Notes under the pieces: model-generated
What the model saw: only the letters and a program-made list of their open reading frames with translations
What the model was told of the DNA's origin: nothing
The model's database searches: none
Source: PALSA-612 sp963755155
GTDB lineage: Bacteria > Actinomycetota > Thermoleophilia > Gaiellales > Gaiellaceae
Assembly: GCA_963755155.1 (NCBI GenBank)
Contig: CAVWIV010000015.1
Location: 293,388 to 357,387, forward strand
DNA length: 64,000 bases
Direction: 5' to 3'
Part shown: piece by piece, positions 24,952 to 32,394 of the stretch
Layout: each line of letters opens with the position of its first letter
Numbering within the stretch: the stretch's first letter is position 1
Position numbers and translations under genes: made by a program

Positions 24952-26493
24952 GTGGGGGGCTCCACCGTCCGCACACCCGAGGAGTTCGAGGCGACGCTCC
25001 GCACGTACGGCTCGGAGCGCGCCGAGGAGGCGAGGGCCGTCCGTGTCGGCGAGAAGGAGCGCTCCGAGGCGGCGGCGATCGTCGCACGCTACGCCGACCT
25101 CTTCACGCGAGAGCAGCTCGATCATCTGCGCGAGCGGGAGGACGAGGAGCAGGACGACGTCGAGCGCGAGCGACTGCACCGCCTGCGGAAGTCGTGCGAG
25201 GGCGGCCTGCTCGCACGAGAGCTCGTCCAGCTCCAGGACGAGGTGCAGAACGAGCTGCTGGCCATCCGCGTGGAGTACCGCGGCGAGGAGATGCCGTTGC
25301 GGAACGCCCAGGCGAAGCTCGCCGTGCTCGACGCGTATGACGAGCGCGAGGAGCTGGGCGAGATCCACGCCGACGCGACGGCGACGATGAACGAGCGGCG
25401 ACTCGGCGTCGCCCGAGCCGCCGAGACGATGAGGGCGGAGCTGAGCGGCATCGCCGATCCAGTCGAGCGCTCGGAGGACGACAAGGGCATCTCGCTCCGG
25501 CAGCTCGCCGAGGTGCTCCCCGACGGCAGCGCGCTCGTCGAGGACTCCTTCATGGAGATGCGCGAGCGCTGGCTCGACCGCATTCTCGGCGCGGAACGTC
25601 CGGCGAGCCCGTCCGCCTACCACGCCGCCTACGTGCGCCGGCTGTCGCCGCTCAAGGACGTCTACTCGAAGGAGCGGGCGACGGAGGTCTGCCTCGCGAC
25701 GCTGACGGAGCTCGGCTTCGACCTCGCGGCCGACAAGAACATCCGCACCGACCTCGAGGACCGCCCGCAGAAGACGCCGCGCCCGTGCGTGATCCCGGCC
25801 GATCCGCCGTTCGTCGTCCACCTCATCACTCGGGCGCAGGGCGGGCTCCCCGACTACCAGGGCTTCCTCCACGAGGCGGGTCATGCGCTGCACTACGCCG
25901 GATGCGACCCGGATCTCCCGTACACGTACCGCGCGCTTTCGCGCGATCACGCGCTGACGGAGATCTACTCGTTCCTCGTCGAGTCGATCAGCCGCGAGCC
26001 CGGTTGGCACGAGCGGCACTTCGACCTGTCGCCCGCCCAGGCCGCCGAGAACGCCGAGGCGACGATCTTTCTCCACTCGTTCCTATTCAGGCGCTACGTC
26101 GCGAAGTTCCTCTTCGAGCTGGACTTCTGGTCTCGCTTCCCCGAGGACGGCGGTACGTCGGAGGGCTACGCCGAGCGGCTGACGGAGGCGACCGGCTACG
26201 TCTACCGGGCTGACGGCTTCGTCGCCGACATGGATGCGGGGTTCTACTCCGCGGACTACCTCCGGGCCTGGATTCGCTCCGCTCAGGCGCGCACGTACCT
26301 GCTGACCGAGGTCGGCGAGGACTGGTGGCGCGACCCGACGACGGGCGATCTCCTACGGAAGCTCTTCTGGGAAGGCACCGAGCCGACGAGCGAGGGTGTT
26401 GCCGGCCAGCTCGGCTTCAACCCGCTCGATCTCCGCCCGCTCGTCTCGGAGCTCAAGGGCGAGGCTGAGTCGCTCGGCGTTCCGGCTCCGTAG
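24952..26493 (+). CDS. Zinc metallopeptidase-like protein (HExxH, M3-type)
   Basis: 513-residue soluble protein. The zinc motif is H307-E308-A-G-H311 within F-L-H-E-A-G-H-A-L-H-Y-A, with a downstream glutamate candidate in the L-T-E-I-Y-S-F-L-V-E segment, as in oligoendopeptidase-like (M3/gluzincin) enzymes. The N-terminal half is highly charged and helical, probably coiled-coil. No signal peptide, so a cytoplasmic peptidase is likely. Specific substrate unknown; assignment to M3 is by motif shape only. Confidence 0.75.
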   Translation: MGGSTVRTPEEFEATLRTYGSERAEEARAVRVGEKERSEAAAIVARYADLFTREQLDHLREREDEEQDDVERERLHRLRKSCEGGLLARELVQLQDEVQNELLAIRVEYRGEEMPLRNAQAKLAVLDAYDEREELGEIHADATATMNERRLGVARAAETMRAELSGIADPVERSEDDKGISLRQLAEVLPDGSALVEDSFMEMRERWLDRILGAERPASPSAYHAAYVRRLSPLKDVYSKERATEVCLATLTELGFDLAADKNIRTDLEDRPQKTPRPCVIPADPPFVVHLITRAQGGLPDYQGFLHEAGHALHYAGCDPDLPYTYRALSRDHALTEIYSFLVESISREPGWHERHFDLSPAQAAENAEATIFLHSFLFRRYVAKFLFELDFWSRFPEDGGTSEGYAERLTEATGYVYRADGFVADMDAGFYSADYLRAWIRSAQARTYLLTEVGEDWWRDPTTGDLLRKLFWEGTEPTSEGVAGQLGFNPLDLRPLVSELKGEAESLGVPAP

Positions 26494-26546
26494 TAGCAAC
26501 CCGATGAGGGATCGTCGCGCGCCCGCCGGGTGCCGATGGGAAGCGC

Positions 26547-26957
26547 ATGACGACTCGAAAGGCGATTGCCGCTGCTGTTCTCGTTTCCGTAACGGCGATT
26601 CCGCTGGCGGCGGCACATGGTGGGATGCCTCACGGCCACGAAGCCTGTAAGCCGAACGTCAGCGTCATGCTCAAGGGCACGCTCGCAAGCAACCCGGCCG
26701 CGGGAGCGACGTCGCTGATGTTGAGCGTCACGGGCTCGAACGCACACGGCAAGTCGCTCAAGGGCCTCGGCGTGACCATAGCGCTCGACGCGAAGACCAA
26801 AGTCCGGCGCCAGGGAGCGAAGACGGTCGAGTCGCTCGCGATGAACGACCGCGCGAGCGTCCAGATCCGCCGCTGCAAGGCCGACCTGCCGCTCTCGGCG
26901 GCAACGGTCGACGACGTCGCCGCGGCTCGCATTTCTGCTCAGGCCGCGAAGCCGTAG
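26547..26957 (+). CDS. Small secreted protein of unknown function
   Basis: 136 residues. An N-terminal signal peptide (M-T-T-R-K-A-I-A-A-A-V-L-V-S-V-T-A-I-P-L then A-A-A-H-G) is followed by a His/Gly-rich stretch (H-G-G-M-P-H-G-H-E) and a beta-rich domain with two cysteines. The histidine cluster right after the cleavage site could bind metal. No family recognised with confidence. ATG 26547; a weak purine stretch (GGGAAG) is upstream. Confidence 0.7.
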   Translation: MTTRKAIAAAVLVSVTAIPLAAAHGGMPHGHEACKPNVSVMLKGTLASNPAAGATSLMLSVTGSNAHGKSLKGLGVTIALDAKTKVRRQGAKTVESLAMNDRASVQIRRCKADLPLSAATVDDVAAARISAQAAKP

Positions 26958-26969
26958 CGCTGGTAGTTC

Positions 26970-26975
26970 TAGGCT
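26970..26975 (+). promoter_or_regulatory. -10 element (TAGGCT) of the SHOCT-domain gene
   Basis: TANNNT hexamer ending 6 bases before GTG 26982. Confidence 0.5.
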
Positions 26976-26981
26976 TCGCGC

Positions 26982-27604
26982 GTGTTCCGTAACACGCTCG
27001 CGATCGGCCTCAGCCTCGCCGGCGTCGCGTGCGGCCTGACGCTCGTCTATCTCTCGATGCGCGCGGTGATGGACGTCGGCGGCTTCTGCGCGGAGGGCGG
27101 GCCGTTCGTCATCGAGCAGCACTGCCCGCAGGGCGTGCCGGGGATCATGGTCGGCGGCATCCTCGGCGGCCTCGTGCTCGCGTTCGTCTACGTCGGCGTG
27201 GCCGTTGGAAACGGATCCCGAGCTTCGCCATGCTGCTGTGGCCGGCGCTCTTCCTGTCGCTCGGCTGGAACTTTCTCGAGTTCGCGTTCGACCCGCCAGG
27301 CGCCGGCGGAGGCCTCGTCTGGGGCTGGCTCATCTGTGGCATCGTGTTCATGCTCATGGGCGGCCTCCCGCTGCTCGTCATGCTGCCGGCGACGATTCGC
27401 GGCTTCACGCGCGAGGAGAAGGCGCCTCGCGGTTGGCCTGTCGGGATGCCGCTCGCCCAGATGCAGCGTGTAGCGGCCCGCGTCCAGCCGTCGACGGCGA
27501 CGCGAGCGGGCATGGTCGACGAGCTCGAGCGGCTGGCGAAGCTCCACGAACGCGGCGCGCTCACCGACGACGAGTACGCGGCGGCGAAGGCGAGGCTCCT
27601 GTGA
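26982..27604 (+). CDS. Membrane protein with C-terminal SHOCT domain, one frameshift
   Basis: About 207 residues after repair. Membrane segments: one near the N-terminus (L-A-I-G-L-S-L-A-G-V-A-C-G-L-T-L-V), one ending F-V-Y-V-G-V-A, and two more after the break (L-L-W-P-A-L-F-L-S-L-G-W and I-C-G-I-V-F-M-L-M-G-G-L-P-L-L-V). The frame switches near 27205-27215. The C-terminus E-L-E-R-L-A-K-L-H-E-R-G-A-L-T-D-D-E-Y is a typical SHOCT motif, often attached to membrane or stress proteins. Function unknown. The stop overlaps the start of a tiny membrane protein gene. Confidence 0.75.
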
Positions 27605-27702
27605 GCGCCGGCCTCCGCTTCTACTGGTTCGTCGCGCAGGCCGTCGCGGTGGCCGGCGGCATCTACGCCGGCTGGTGGCTCTTCAACTGGGCGACGGGCT
27701 GA
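27601..27702 (+). CDS. Tiny single-span membrane protein (33 aa)
   Basis: GTG at 27601 overlaps the stop of the SHOCT gene (GTGA). The product is almost entirely one hydrophobic helix (F-Y-W-F-V-A-Q-A-V-A-V-A-G-G-I-Y-A-G-W-W-L-F) with a short polar N-terminus. The overlap implies coupled translation. No family known to me. Confidence 0.5.
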   Translation: MSAGLRFYWFVAQAVAVAGGIYAGWWLFNWATG

Positions 27703-27844
27703 GAGACTGCGCTAGCGACGACTCGCGCATCCCCCCGAGCACGATCGCCGCGATGACCACGACAGCCCCGACGATGATGAGTGCAAAACCGAAGCCTGCG
27801 GGTTCGTCGACTCAGGGATCGGGGTAGCCGTGAGACCACCGACG

Positions 27845-27852
27845 AAAGGAGG
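27845..27852 (+). promoter_or_regulatory. Strong Shine-Dalgarno site (AAAGGAGG)
   Basis: Near-perfect anti-SD complement, 6 bases before ATG 27859. Unusual here, because most neighbouring genes look leaderless. Confidence 0.7.
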
Positions 27853-27858
27853 AGTCTC

Positions 27859-28329
27859 ATGGCAAGTGTGAGCGAGTCGGTTGTGGTCGACGTTCCCGTG
27901 AGCGTCGCCTACGACCAGTGGACACAGTTCGAGGAGTTTCCGAAGTTCATGGAGGCCGTGACGTCCGTCCGGCAGCTCGACGACACACACCTCGAATGGA
28001 CCGCGGAGATCGGCGGGGAAGAGCACAGCTGGCAGGCCGAGATCGGCCGCCAGGAGCGCGATCGCCTCGTCTCATGGCGGGCGACCGAGGGGAAGTACAA
28101 CTCGGGCAAGGTGACGTTCGAGCCCCTTGAGGGCGATCGGACGCGTGTCGACATCGAGATGACCTACGACGCGGAAGGCTGGAAGGAACTGGCCGGCAGC
28201 GCGCTCGGCTTCGACTCACGTCAGGTCAGCTCGGACCTCGACCGGTTCAAGGAATTCGTCGAAGAGCGCGGCACGCAGACGGGCGACTGGCCCGGCGAAG
28301 TCCATAAGGGCAAGGTCACGGATCGCTAA
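27859..28329 (+). CDS. SRPBCC-fold (START/polyketide cyclase-like) protein
   Basis: 156 residues. Typical SRPBCC start: S-E-S-V-V-V-D-V-P-V-S-V-A-Y-D-Q-W-T-Q-F-E-E-F-P-K-F-M, followed by beta strands with H-L-E-W-T-A-E-I-G-G and a long C-terminal helix (D-L-D-R-F-K-E-F-V-E-E-R). This fold binds hydrophobic ligands; the actinobacterial group is often called cyclase/dehydrase, but the ligand is unknown. It has a very strong SD site, so high expression is likely. A 26-residue membrane protein gene and a terminator hairpin follow. Confidence 0.85.
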   Translation: MASVSESVVVDVPVSVAYDQWTQFEEFPKFMEAVTSVRQLDDTHLEWTAEIGGEEHSWQAEIGRQERDRLVSWRATEGKYNSGKVTFEPLEGDRTRVDIEMTYDAEGWKELAGSALGFDSRQVSSDLDRFKEFVEERGTQTGDWPGEVHKGKVTDR

Positions 28330-28348
28330 GGCGAGAGGAAGTGTTGGC

Positions 28349-28429
28349 ATGCCAACCTGGCTACTGATACTGATCATCGTCCTCGTCGTCCTGGCGCTCT
28401 TTGGAGGCGTCGGCTACAGACGTCGCTAG
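28349..28429 (+). CDS. Very small membrane protein (26 aa)
   Basis: ATG 28349, preceded by GAGAGGAAG at SD distance. The product is M-P-T-W then about 15 consecutive hydrophobic residues, G-G-V-G-Y and a basic R-R-R end. This is one transmembrane helix with a positive C-terminus. The same pattern of tiny stress-associated membrane proteins exists in other bacteria, but no family can be named. It lies between the SRPBCC gene and a terminator, so probably in that transcript. Confidence 0.5.
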   Translation: MPTWLLILIIVLVVLALFGGVGYRRR

Positions 28430-28449
28430 ACGATGACATAGAGCCATCG

Positions 28450-28477
28450 AGAAAGCCCTGCACACGCGGGGCTTTCT
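28450..28477 (+). terminator. Intrinsic terminator after the SRPBCC/small membrane protein genes
   Basis: A 9-bp stem (28450-28458 with 28469-28477), GC-rich at the loop side and ending in TTTCT on the plus strand. It stands 20 bases after the small gene. Confidence 0.6.
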
Positions 28478-28572
28478 GCCAGTGGGCACGGTCGTTCACT
28501 CGGACCATCCAATCGCCGCCGCTCCCGACATGCGCGGGAGCGGCTGAGGACGGCTCTCGGAGAACACCCCGC

Positions 28573-28598
28573 GGCCGAAAGTCGTGAGACTTTCGGCC
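28573..28598 (-). terminator. Perfect hairpin downstream of tRNA-Glu
   Basis: An 11-bp perfect stem (28573-28583 with 28588-28598) closed by a 4-base loop, GTGA on the plus strand. It lies 7 bases beyond the tRNA 3' end on the minus strand. No T-tract follows; likely a transcript end or processing signal. Confidence 0.55.
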
Positions 28599-28605
28599 CA
28601 CCGAG

Positions 28606-28678
28606 AGGCGCATACGGGATTCGAACCCGTGCCGCCGCCGTGAGAGGGCGGTGTCCTAGGCCACTAGACGAATGCGCC
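28606..28678 (-). tRNA. tRNA-Glu (anticodon CTC)
   Basis: Cloverleaf on the minus strand: acceptor GGCGCAT pairs with ATGCGCC; anticodon stem CCGCC/GGCGG with loop CTCTCAC; T-arm ACGGG-TTCGAAT-CCCGT. The 3' CCA is not encoded. Its 5' 15 bases overlap the end of the upstream DUF4389 gene, whose TAG stop is in the D-arm. Confidence 0.93.
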
Positions 28679-29941
28679 CGGCGTTTCCGATTCTAGCGTC
28701 AGCTGCGCGGGCTCCGGCCGCACAAAGACCGCCTGTGGGCTCGAGTGGGGATAGCGATCCGTGAGCACGAACGCGTACGCGGACAGCTGGGCCGAGTAGC
28801 CGAGTGAGTACGCCATCGCGGCCTGCAGCCCGTCCGGCGTACGGCCGCTGACGAGCGCGACGAACCAGCCGAGGAACGCCGCCACGACTGCGACACCGCT
28901 GGCTGCGCTCGACACGAGGGCGGCGGGGATCATCAGCGGCAGCCGGAAGAGCGTGATCCAGCGGCTCTGCCGGGCGAACGGGTCGATCCGGACGTCGAGC
29001 GGGTAGCTGCCGGCCGCGCCGACGAAACCGGGGAACGGGTTGCCCGCGACGTAGAGGAACGACATCACATGCGTCCCGTAGCGGATGTACGCGGCGAGGA
29101 AGCGTGCGAGCGCCCGCGGCGAGCGCCCGATCGCGAGCGCCGAGAACCAGTTGGCGATCGACGCAAGAACCGCGGCGATCGTCCAGAGGATGAGCCAGAC
29201 GATGTGCGGGAACGCGAGCGGCAGCCGAAGCAGTACCGTCAGGCGAGAGCGCCGGTAGTCGTCGTTGTTGACGAGCTCCGGCACGCGCTCGGAGACCTCG
29301 GGCGCCTCGAGGCCGGCGAGGTGCGCCTTCGGGCCCGTGGACGGGTAACGGTCGGTCAGCAGGAAGAGATAAGCGCCGACCTGGGCGCCGTAGCCGACGC
29401 TCCACGCCGCGATGTCTCGTAGCCCGCGTGACGCTCGGCCGCGGGCGAGGATCGAGAACCAGAGCAATATTGCGGCCACGCCGGCCACTCCTCCTCCTTC
29501 GATGCCTATCCAGGCGATGGGGCCGCCAAGGAAGACAGCGGCCAAGAGCACGGCAGGGAGTGCCAGGAAAAGGCGAAACAGCGTCTTCCAGCGGTTCTGG
29601 GGCGCCGGCCCGGCGACCTCGAGGTCGATCGGGTAGCCCGTCATCCTGCTGCCCACGAAAAACGGCGGAAACGGGTTGCCGGCGAGCAGGAGGTAGGCCT
29701 CGACCTGGGTCGCGTAGCGCAGGTAGTTCGCGAGGAAGTCGTGCAGCCCCTGTGGTGACTGGCCTTTCACGAGCGTGGCGAACCAGTTGATGACGGCGAC
29801 GACGAACGCGACCGTGCTCCACAGGACGAGCACGAAGAGATGCGGAATCGCGAGCAGGAGCCGGAAGAAGACCGTGAGCCGCGAGCGTTCGAGATCGTCG
29901 GCGACCACGAGCCGAATCGGATGCGTGGGCGCGGGCTCCAC
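28664..29941 (-). CDS. Duplicated DUF4389 membrane protein
   Basis: 425 residues in two homologous halves. Each begins with R-S-R-L-T-V then a hydrophobic hairpin, and each carries a paired N-P-F-P segment (A-G-N-P-F-P-P-F and A-G-N-P-F-P-G-F) and a L-T-D-R-Y-P motif, matching the DUF4389 repeat. About eight membrane segments. Function unknown. GTG start has TAGGGT 7 bases upstream; that hexamer contains the stop codon of the preceding gene. The C-terminus runs 15 bases into tRNA-Glu, which is co-oriented. Confidence 0.85.
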   Translation of the reverse strand: MEPAPTHPIRLVVADDLERSRLTVFFRLLLAIPHLFVLVLWSTVAFVVAVINWFATLVKGQSPQGLHDFLANYLRYATQVEAYLLLAGNPFPPFFVGSRMTGYPIDLEVAGPAPQNRWKTLFRLFLALPAVLLAAVFLGGPIAWIGIEGGGVAGVAAILLWFSILARGRASRGLRDIAAWSVGYGAQVGAYLFLLTDRYPSTGPKAHLAGLEAPEVSERVPELVNNDDYRRSRLTVLLRLPLAFPHIVWLILWTIAAVLASIANWFSALAIGRSPRALARFLAAYIRYGTHVMSFLYVAGNPFPGFVGAAGSYPLDVRIDPFARQSRWITLFRLPLMIPAALVSSAASGVAVVAAFLGWFVALVSGRTPDGLQAAMAYSLGYSAQLSAYAFVLTDRYPHSSPQAVFVRPEPAQLTLESETPGAFV

Positions 29942-29948
29942 GTGTGCG

Positions 29949-29954
29949 ACCCTA
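29949..29954 (-). promoter_or_regulatory. -10 element (TAGGGT) of the DUF4389 gene
   Basis: Minus strand, 7 bases from GTG 29941. Its TAG is also the stop codon of the flippase-like gene. Confidence 0.5.
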
Positions 29955-30908
29955 TCGCCCTTCCTTGGCCTCGTCGATGGCCGCCCGTTCCGGCTCGATC
30001 AGTTGCTTCCAGCGGAACGTGCGCGCGACCAGCAGCAACGCGACGAGCCCGGCGACGACGTTCACCACCGTCGTTGCGACGTACATGCCGACGCTGAAGC
30101 TCACGAGGGATGCCCGGCCGACGGTCGTGTCCCGAAACGCGTAGACGAGGAAGCCCTGCTGCGTGCCGACTCCACCAGGAGTAAAGGGGAGCAGCGTCGA
30201 CAGGCTTTGGACAGCGAGCACGATCATGACGTTGCGCGCGGTCGTGGGCACGTCGAAGGCGTCGAGGAAGAACCACACGCCGGCGATGCGGCACACCCAC
30301 GAGAGCGCCTGCCAGGACGCGACGTGAGTGAAGTACCGCCGCGGCGTATAGAGGATCGCGAAACCGTGGCGCACCTGTTCCTTGAAGTCGCCCACGCGTC
30401 GCTTCCAGATGACGATGAGCAGGACGATGACAGTGATCCAGACGGCTGCGGCCACGGCCGCCGGGCGCGGGTGGTCGATCGGCCATGTCCAGTCGACCGA
30501 GGGCAGGTCTCCGATGACGTCGAAGGCGGGCAACACGCCGGCGAAGAGCGCCCAGAGGAGGACCATCGAGGCGATGGCCATGTCGAAGAGCGTCTCCACG
30601 ATGAGTGTGGGCGTGAGCGTCGTGTACGTCGTGCCCCGGACTTCGTGCTTCACGAGCACGAGCTTCACGACGTCGCCCGCACGCGCCGGCGTGATCGCAT
30701 TGACGCCGACGCCCGCGAAGTACGCGCCGGTCACGTGGCCGAGCGGGACGCGTGTGTCCGGGTACGCGGCTGCGATGATCGACCGCCACGCGATGGCTCG
30801 GCAGAAGAGCCGGGCCAGCTGGAGCCCGCAGGCGATCGCGAGCGGGGTCCACTCGACGTCCGCGAGCTCCTCGAAGAACGTTCGGATGCCGTCCCATACC
30901 GCGCCCAT
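29952..30908 (-). CDS. Flippase-like integral membrane protein (LPG synthase TM / UPF0104 family)
   Basis: 318 residues with roughly seven to eight membrane helices. Family features: N-A-I-T-P-A-R-A-G-D near residue 72 and L-P-F-T-P-G-G-V-G-T-Q-Q-G near residue 236, the two conserved loops of lysylphosphatidylglycerol synthetase-type transmembrane proteins that move lipids or glycolipids. Ligand unknown. ATG 30908 chosen; TATCGT lies 10 bases upstream, a weaker spacing. It ends just before the DUF4389 gene. Confidence 0.85.
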   Translation of the reverse strand: MGAVWDGIRTFFEELADVEWTPLAIACGLQLARLFCRAIAWRSIIAAAYPDTRVPLGHVTGAYFAGVGVNAITPARAGDVVKLVLVKHEVRGTTYTTLTPTLIVETLFDMAIASMVLLWALFAGVLPAFDVIGDLPSVDWTWPIDHPRPAAVAAAVWITVIVLLIVIWKRRVGDFKEQVRHGFAILYTPRRYFTHVASWQALSWVCRIAGVWFFLDAFDVPTTARNVMIVLAVQSLSTLLPFTPGGVGTQQGFLVYAFRDTTVGRASLVSFSVGMYVATTVVNVVAGLVALLLVARTFRWKQLIEPERAAIDEAKEGR

Positions 30909-30943
30909 GTCGCGCCGAACGATAGGCGCACGCGCGGCGTGCC

Positions 30944-30949
30944 TAGACT
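30944..30949 (+). promoter_or_regulatory. -10 element (TAGACT) of the cyclodeaminase gene
   Basis: Ends 6 bases before ATG 30956. Confidence 0.5.
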
Positions 30950-30955
30950 TCCCCG

Positions 30956-31543
30956 ATGCTTGCCGACGAGTACCTCGATCTCTCACTCGGGGACTTCCTC
31001 GAGCGGCTCGGGACCGGCAAACCCGCTCCCGGCAGCGGCTCCGCGTCTGCATTGACGGTCGCCTTCGCCGCCGGTCTCGTGGTGATGGTGGCGAGGCGCT
31101 CCGCCGACTCGTGGGACGACTCGCCCGGCATCGCGGCCCAGGCGCTTGCGCTCCAGGCCCGTGCGGCGCCGCTCGCGCTCGCCGACGCGCAGGTGTGGCA
31201 GCAGGCGCTCGAGGCGCTCGAGGCGGCGCGCGCGGACGAGGTGCCGCCGAACGGCGAGCTCGAAGCGAAGCTCGACCTATCGTGCGCCATTCCGCTCGAG
31301 ATCGCTGAGACAGCCGCAGACACGGCGTCGCTCGCAGCACTTGCCGCGGAGCTGGGGGAGGGGACGTATCGCGCCGACGCCGCCGCCGCCGCCGTGCTCG
31401 CCGCGGCCGGTGCTCGAGCGGCCGCACACCTCGTGGCTGTCAATCTCACCGTGCAGGACGGCGACATCCGTCTCGCCCGGGCGCGGGCGAGCGAGCAGGT
31501 CGCAGCTGACGCGTCGGTGCGCGCTCTCGACTCGGCTCGCTGA
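30956..31543 (+). CDS. Formiminotetrahydrofolate cyclodeaminase-like protein (FTCD_C family)
   Basis: 195 residues, almost all alpha-helical. Recognised by the N-terminal L-x-x-F-L-E-R-L-G-T-G-K-P-A-P-G-S-G-S-A-S-A pattern of the cyclodeaminase/cyclohydrolase family, which binds folate. It likely converts 5-formimino-THF to 5,10-methenyl-THF and ammonia, following the formimidoyltransferase at 41915, though the two genes are 11 kb apart. ATG with leaderless -10. A sigma factor gene follows after 10 bases. Confidence 0.85.
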   Translation: MLADEYLDLSLGDFLERLGTGKPAPGSGSASALTVAFAAGLVVMVARRSADSWDDSPGIAAQALALQARAAPLALADAQVWQQALEALEAARADEVPPNGELEAKLDLSCAIPLEIAETAADTASLAALAAELGEGTYRADAAAAAVLAAAGARAAAHLVAVNLTVQDGDIRLARARASEQVAADASVRALDSAR

Positions 31544-31553
31544 TGGGTGTTTC

Positions 31554-32093
31554 ATGAGCACAGTGGCACTCGCACTCACTGATGCGGAGCTCGTCCAGCG
31601 TTGTCGCGCCGGAGACCCCGAGGCATGGAACGAGCTCGTGGAGCGCTACTCGCGCTACGTCTATTCGATCTGCACGCAGGGCTTCCGGCTGCCGTCCGCC
31701 GACTCCGAGGACGTGTTCCAGGAGGTCTTCACGCGCGTCTACACCCGGCTGGACACGCTGCGCGACGACAGCGCGTTGCGCCCGTGGATCGGGCAGCTCA
31801 CGCGCCGCCTGTGCCTCGACTCGCTCGCAGCGTCCGGCCGCACACAGCCTGTCGCCGACATCGAGCCGGACAGTCGGGAGCGCACGCTCGACGAGGTCGA
31901 GGAGGCGTTCGTCGTGCGCGAGGCGCTCGCGGAGCTGTCGGAGCCGTGCCAGGAGATGCTCGACCGCTTCTTCGCTCGCGACGAGAGCTACCGCACGATC
32001 TCCGGCGAGCTCGATCTCCCCTCCGGGACGATCGCGAGCCGCATCTCCCGCTGCCTGCGTCAGCTGCGCGATGGGCTGGAGGGGAAGAAATGA
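31554..32093 (+). CDS. ECF-type RNA polymerase sigma factor
   Basis: 179 residues with regions sigma-2 (D-A-E-L-V-Q-R-C-R-A-G-D then S-A-D-S-E-D-V-F-Q-E-V-F near residues 49-60) and sigma-4 (S-Y-R-T-I-S-G-E-L-D-L-P-S-G-T-I-A-S-R-I-S-R near residues 142-165). No region 1 or 3, so an extracytoplasmic-function class sigma factor. A standard membrane anti-sigma gene is not adjacent. Instead an 84-residue protein, a subtilase and a GAF protein follow. Confidence 0.9.
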   Translation: MSTVALALTDAELVQRCRAGDPEAWNELVERYSRYVYSICTQGFRLPSADSEDVFQEVFTRVYTRLDTLRDDSALRPWIGQLTRRLCLDSLAASGRTQPVADIEPDSRERTLDEVEEAFVVREALAELSEPCQEMLDRFFARDESYRTISGELDLPSGTIASRISRCLRQLRDGLEGKK

Positions 32094-32118
32094 CCCAGCC
32101 CGCCGGTCTAGGAGATAG

Positions 32119-32373
32119 ATGACGAGCGCCCTTCCCGAAGAGCGTATCGCTCTGCTCCTCCGGCTCCTGCGGCCTGCGCCGCGTGGATGGGTGCAGGCCG
32201 CACAGGAGCTTCCAGCTGCGCGGCGGTCGCTGGGCGAGATCATCGCCCGCGCGGAGGCGGACGAGCAGTTCCAGGCTGCGCTCGTCGCCGATCTCGAGGC
32301 CGCGCTCGCGCGAGAGGGCTACGAGCCCTCTCCGCCGCTCCTCGACGAGCTCAAGCGCTACCTAGAGAGCTGA
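32119..32373 (+). CDS. Small helical protein (84 aa) after the sigma factor
   Basis: No recognised family. The sequence is helical and acidic (I-I-A-R-A-E-A-D-E-Q-F-Q-A-A-L-V-A-D-L-E-A-A-L) with a P-R-G-W-V-Q-A-A-Q-E-L-P core and no membrane segment. SD-like TAGGAGAT at 32109-32116 supports ATG 32119. Its place directly after a sigma factor, on the same strand, would suit a soluble regulator, but there is no direct evidence. Confidence 0.65.
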   Translation: MTSALPEERIALLLRLLRPAPRGWVQAAQELPAARRSLGEIIARAEADEQFQAALVADLEAALAREGYEPSPPLLDELKRYLES

Positions 32374-32381
32374 TTCCGACA

Positions 32382-32387
32382 TAGCAT
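32382..32387 (+). promoter_or_regulatory. -10 element (TAGCAT) of the subtilase gene
   Basis: Ends 7 bases before ATG 32395, so the protease/GAF pair may also be transcribed on its own. Confidence 0.45.
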
Positions 32388-32394
32388 CCGTCTC

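Noticed and set aside
27710..27810. Minus-strand frame encoding a hydrophobic helix (F-A-L-I-I-V-G-A-V-V-V-I-A-A-I-V-L-G-G-M) opposite the gap before the SRPBCC gene.
   Set aside because: An in-frame TGA lies just upstream of the helix and there is no usable start codon or ribosome site between them.
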